This document shows positions 13,320 to 15,807 of a DNA stretch of 15,807 nucleotides, piece after piece; the first letter of the stretch is position 1, and each line of letters opens with the position of its first letter. The DNA comes from JAGQTE01 sp964648005 (lineage in GTDB: Bacteria > Actinomycetota > Acidimicrobiia > Acidimicrobiales > Acidimicrobilacustridaceae), in contig CAZYKR010000079.1 of assembly GCA_964648005.1 (NCBI GenBank), forward strand, positions 1 to 15,807, read 5' to 3'. A model generated the notes under the pieces. It was not told the origin of the DNA, made no database searches, and saw only the letters and a program-made list of their open reading frames with translations. Position numbers and translations under genes: made by a program.

Positions 13320-13871
13320 ATGCGCAAGCACCTGATGTCCTCCGCCGTGGCCGTCCTCGCCCTGGGAGCGGTCGCCGGCTGCTCCTCGACCGACAGCGGG
13401 TCGGACAGCACCACCACCGCCGCCGGCGGCAGCTCGACCACCAAGGCGCCGGGCACCACCGCCGGCACCGCCACGCCGGGCACGGTCACCGAGGGCACAG
13501 CGGCCGGCGGCGCGCTGGAGATCTACGCCCAGGGGTCGCCCTACGGCGAGATGCTCGTCGATGGCGACGGCCGCACGCTGTACGCCTTCACCAAGGACGT
13601 CGAGGGCCAGCCGAGCGCCTGCACCGGATCGTGCACGGACGCCTGGCCGATCGCTGCCGCCACCGAGGTCGTCAGCCCCGCCGACGCCGGTGGCGGCATG
13701 GTCGAGACGTCGATCCTGGGCGTGACCGACGACGGCCAGGCAACGGCCGGCGGCCACCGGCTCTACTACTTCGTCGGCGACACCAACCCCGGCGACACCA
13801 ACGGCAACGGCACCGGCGACATGTGGTTCGTGGTCGCCCCCACCGGCGAGCCGATCACCGCCAAGGCCTGA
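13320..13871 (+). CDS. Secreted lipoprotein with 'secreted repeat' (PF03640 / COG4315) domain
   Basis: The 183-residue protein starts with a short signal peptide ending in the lipobox AVAGC (C21 is the lipidated residue). A Ser/Thr/Gly-rich linker follows (22-64) that would hold the domain away from the membrane. The domain shows the family pattern: MLVDGDGRTLYAFTKD (78-93), SACTGSCTDAWP (99-110) with the cysteine pair C101/C105, and RLYYFVGDTNPGD (147-159) leading to DMWFVVAPTG (167-176). Proteins of this family are common in actinobacterial envelopes and their function is unsettled. The start follows a TAGGGT box by seven bases. It is divergent from tetR and followed six bases later by the propeller protein gene, so the two are probably one transcript. 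Confidence 0.9.
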   Translation: MRKHLMSSAVAVLALGAVAGCSSTDSGSDSTTTAAGGSSTTKAPGTTAGTATPGTVTEGTAAGGALEIYAQGSPYGEMLVDGDGRTLYAFTKDVEGQPSACTGSCTDAWPIAAATEVVSPADAGGGMVETSILGVTDDGQATAGGHRLYYFVGDTNPGDTNGNGTGDMWFVVAPTGEPITAKA

Positions 13872-13877
13872 ACGACG

Positions 13878-15104
13878 ATGCGCTCGGCACGGGCGCTGGC
13901 CGCGTGTTGCGTCGCGGCCATGGTGCTGCTCGCCGGCGCGCTGCTCCCGGCCGCCGCCGAGCCCGGCGAGGCCGTGACGGGCACCGTGCTGGGCGACGGC
14001 TTCTACCCACGGGCCGTGCGCCTGGCGCACGCCGGCGCGCAGGACGGCACCGTGCTGGCCACGATCGACGACGGCGTCGACGGGTTCATCTACCGCAGCA
14101 CCGACGGTGGCCAGATCTTCGAGCTGCTGTCGACGATCGATCCCGGCCCAGACGCCGTCGGCTTGTGCTGCATCGAGCTGTTCGAGCTGCCGACCCAGCT
14201 CGGCACGTTCCCGGCGGGCACCCTGTTGTGGGCCGGTTCGGTGACCACCGACGTCGGCCCGCCCCGCCAGATGGACCTGCGCATCTGGCGCAGCGACGAC
14301 CATGGCGCGACCTGGGTCCCGCACGGCACGTGCGGATCCGCCGCCGCCGGGCTGTGGGAGCCGTTCTTCTTGGTGACCGACGCCGGCGAGCTCGCCTGCC
14401 ACTACTCGGACGAGGGCCAGCAGCCCGCCCACAGCCAGCGCCTGGTGCAGGCGATCTCCACGGACGGCGGGGTCACGTTCTCGCCGCCCGAGGCCGTGGT
14501 CCAGCTCCCGCTGGCGTTCACCCGGCCGGGCATGCCGACGGCGGCGAAGGTGCCCGACGGCTCGTGGATCCTCACCTACGAGATCTGTGCGTGGGTCCCG
14601 AACTGCGTCGTGTTCGCCCGCCGCTCCGACGACGGCCGGCACTGGGGCGATCCCGCCGACCCCGGTGAGCAGGTCGTGATCGAGGGCGGTGACGTGCTCA
14701 CCCATACGCCTGTCGTGTCGTGGTCGCCCTTCGGTGGCGGCGACGGCACGCTGATCCTGTCGGGTCAGATCCTGCTCGACCCCGACCTGGCGCCGTCGCC
14801 GGGCAACGGTCGCACGCTGCTGATCAACCGGTCCGGCGGGCTCGGCCCCTGGCAGCCCATCGCGGCGCCGGTCGCCATCGACGCGCCCTACGACAACTTC
14901 TGCCCCAACTACAGCTCGCCGGTGCTGCCGCTCGACGCTGACGCCATCTTGGAGCTGGCCTCGGCGTGGGACGGCGGCGTGTGCCGCACCTTCCACGCCC
15001 TCGGCACGCTGCCACCCCCGGAGCCGACACCGACGACGGCCACCACGGCGGTCGCCCCGGCGGCGGGCCCGGGGATCGCCGTGACGCCGACCTTCACCGG
15101 GTGA
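13878..15104 (+). CDS. Secreted Asp-box beta-propeller protein (sialidase superfamily-like)
   Basis: The 408-residue protein has a signal peptide (hydrophobic 7-22, likely cleavage after A27 in LLPAAAEPG). Four Asp-box motifs S-x-D-x-G-x-x-W/F follow: STDGGQIF (74-81), SDDHGATW (139-146), STDGGVTF (194-201) and a shorter SDDGRHW (250-256). FYPRAVRL (42-49) resembles the start of the sialidase fold with its substrate Arg (R45). Seven or more cysteines suggest disulphides. A Pro/Thr-rich tail (379-398) ends without a sortase motif or transmembrane anchor, so it is probably released. A glycoside hydrolase activity is possible but the full catalytic set cannot be confirmed by eye. The ATG lies six bases after the lipoprotein stop. 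Its last 11 bases overlap the convergent gene at 15094. Confidence 0.82.
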   Translation: MRSARALAACCVAAMVLLAGALLPAAAEPGEAVTGTVLGDGFYPRAVRLAHAGAQDGTVLATIDDGVDGFIYRSTDGGQIFELLSTIDPGPDAVGLCCIELFELPTQLGTFPAGTLLWAGSVTTDVGPPRQMDLRIWRSDDHGATWVPHGTCGSAAAGLWEPFFLVTDAGELACHYSDEGQQPAHSQRLVQAISTDGGVTFSPPEAVVQLPLAFTRPGMPTAAKVPDGSWILTYEICAWVPNCVVFARRSDDGRHWGDPADPGEQVVIEGGDVLTHTPVVSWSPFGGGDGTLILSGQILLDPDLAPSPGNGRTLLINRSGGLGPWQPIAAPVAIDAPYDNFCPNYSSPVLPLDADAILELASAWDGGVCRTFHALGTLPPPEPTPTTATTAVAPAAGPGIAVTPTFTG

Positions 15105-15765
15105 CCGGGGCGTCGACGCCGACGCCGAGCCGACGCAGCGCCTCCAGGAGCGACGCCACGTCGTCGACATCCCACAGCACCACGCCCGTTGCGCCTGCGG
15201 CGGCGCTGCGCGGCATGCCGGCGGCGGTGAACAGCGTGCCCTCGGACGGCAGCCCGGCGCCGGCGTCGCCCAGCGCCACCGAACCGGAGCCGTCGCGGTT
15301 GGCGATCGACCGCACACCGACGACCTGCGCCAACGGCAACGAGCAGATCCCGACGCCGTGCAGGACCTCCACCGCCAGCACACGCCGGTCGGTCAGCGCG
15401 TAGGTCGTGCGCCGCGCCCGATAGCCGTGCCACACGAACCGCCCGATGAGCCCGTAGGTCGCGGCACCGAGCAGCATCGCCGCCACGAGCGCGACGAACG
15501 CCACGTCGCCGACCCCCACGTCGGACACCGTCCCGTCGCGCTGCGGCGGATCGACCAGTGTTCCGATGAGTCCCGCCGTCGTCGCCACACTCAGCAACGC
15601 CAGGACCAGGGAGGCGGGCACCATCACCAGGTCGGATCGCCGAAGGCGCCAGCCCGGTTGCGGCGACCCCCGCCACAGCACGGTCTCGTCCGGGCCCACC
15701 TCCCCCGCCACGACCGCCTCGACCTGCGCCTCCCGCCTCGCCGACATCATGCCGGCCAGCCTCAT
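15094..15765 (-). CDS. Membrane protein with bacterial PH-like domain
   Basis: The 223-residue protein begins with a soluble stretch including ETVLWRGSPQPGWRLRRSDL (27-46), typical of bPH-type membrane proteins. Two hydrophobic segments follow (about 48-70 and 88-110). A soluble PH-like domain is marked by TTYALTDRRVLAVE (119-132). Such proteins are small membrane-associated PH-fold proteins with no established biochemical role. Three starts are possible: ATG at 15765, 15750 and 15747. GAGG nine bases before 15750 makes the shorter form plausible. The 3' end overlaps the plus-strand propeller gene by 11 bases. No promoter-like box is visible in the 42 bases left upstream. Confidence 0.78.
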   Translation of the reverse strand: MRLAGMMSARREAQVEAVVAGEVGPDETVLWRGSPQPGWRLRRSDLVMVPASLVLALLSVATTAGLIGTLVDPPQRDGTVSDVGVGDVAFVALVAAMLLGAATYGLIGRFVWHGYRARRTTYALTDRRVLAVEVLHGVGICSLPLAQVVGVRSIANRDGSGSVALGDAGAGLPSEGTLFTAAGMPRSAAAGATGVVLWDVDDVASLLEALRRLGVGVDAPVTR

Positions 15766-15807
15766 CCCGTCGCCGGGCGCCGGCGCACGCGTTTCGCCGC
15801 TGTTGAC
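15766..15807. other. Window edge, 42 bases without a recognised feature
   Basis: The stretch upstream of the PH-like gene is GC-rich. I see no TANNNT box and no coding signal long enough to assign. Confidence 0.4.

Noticed and set aside
12960..15383. Very long open frame (807 codons) on the minus strand across the lipoprotein and propeller genes
   Set aside because: It is antisense to two proteins with signal peptides and family motifs; its translation is Arg/Gly/Ala-rich without domains. Stop-poor antisense frames are expected at this G+C.
1..15807. tRNA/rRNA genes, CRISPR repeats, insertion sequences, attachment sites
   Set aside because: No cloverleaf, regularly spaced repeat, transposase motif or terminal inverted repeat pair was seen on reading both strands by eye.

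Overview
The window is high-GC DNA (roughly 70 % G+C by eye, with strongly G/C-ending codons) from an actinobacterium. Two F420-type luciferase-like oxidoreductases, TANNNT boxes placed 6-9 bases before start codons (leaderless transcription), a PIG-V-like mannosyltransferase and a secreted-repeat lipoprotein all fit Actinomycetota. An Acidimicrobiia-like or mycobacterial-type environmental lineage is my inference; no marker gene fixes the taxon. No RNA gene, insertion sequence, CRISPR array or phage gene was seen.

Layout, left to right. (1) Positions 1-4874, minus strand: a tightly coupled operon read from the right, amidohydrolase > aldehyde dehydrogenase > zinc alcohol dehydrogenase > cyclase-family metal hydrolase > DUF985 cupin (cut by the window edge). 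(2) Positions 4875-4957: a dense divergent control region with two different palindromes and two promoters. (3) Positions 4958-6433, plus strand: a 268-aa EthD-like protein of unknown function, then a lower-GC single-pass membrane protein. (4) Positions 6477-7856, minus: a multi-pass PIG-V-like glycosyltransferase. (5) Positions 7921-13257, minus: a second catabolic-type operon, TetR regulator > F420 LLM oxidoreductase > second LLM oxidoreductase > SDR > EthD-like protein > SDR > SDR. (6) Positions 13320-15104, plus: a lipoprotein and a secreted Asp-box propeller protein, divergent from tetR. (7) Positions 15094-15765, minus: a membrane protein with a PH-like domain.

Working together (inference): the two minus-strand operons look like modules for oxidising an alcohol or cyclic ketone-type organic compound. 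Alcohol, aldehyde and hydroxy/keto conversions are covered by the ADH, ALDH and three SDRs. F420-linked redox steps would come from the LLM proteins. C-C or C-N/C-O hydrolysis or decarboxylation would come from the amidohydrolase and cyclase-family enzymes. EthD-like ferredoxin-fold proteins are frequent companions of such pathways. The substrate cannot be read from the sequence; no ring-hydroxylating oxygenase or CoA ligase is in view.

The strongest unexplained signal is regulatory. A 14-bp palindrome (TGAAACASGTTCTA, 13 of 14 bases identical) occurs twice, in the same orientation and exactly 11 bp before a TANNNT box. One copy precedes the 268-aa protein gene and one precedes the second LLM gene inside the large operon. 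A different 15-bp palindrome (CTGAC-N5-GTCAG) occurs before the amidohydrolase operon and in the tetR divergent promoter. Together they suggest that the two operons form one regulon under two repressors.
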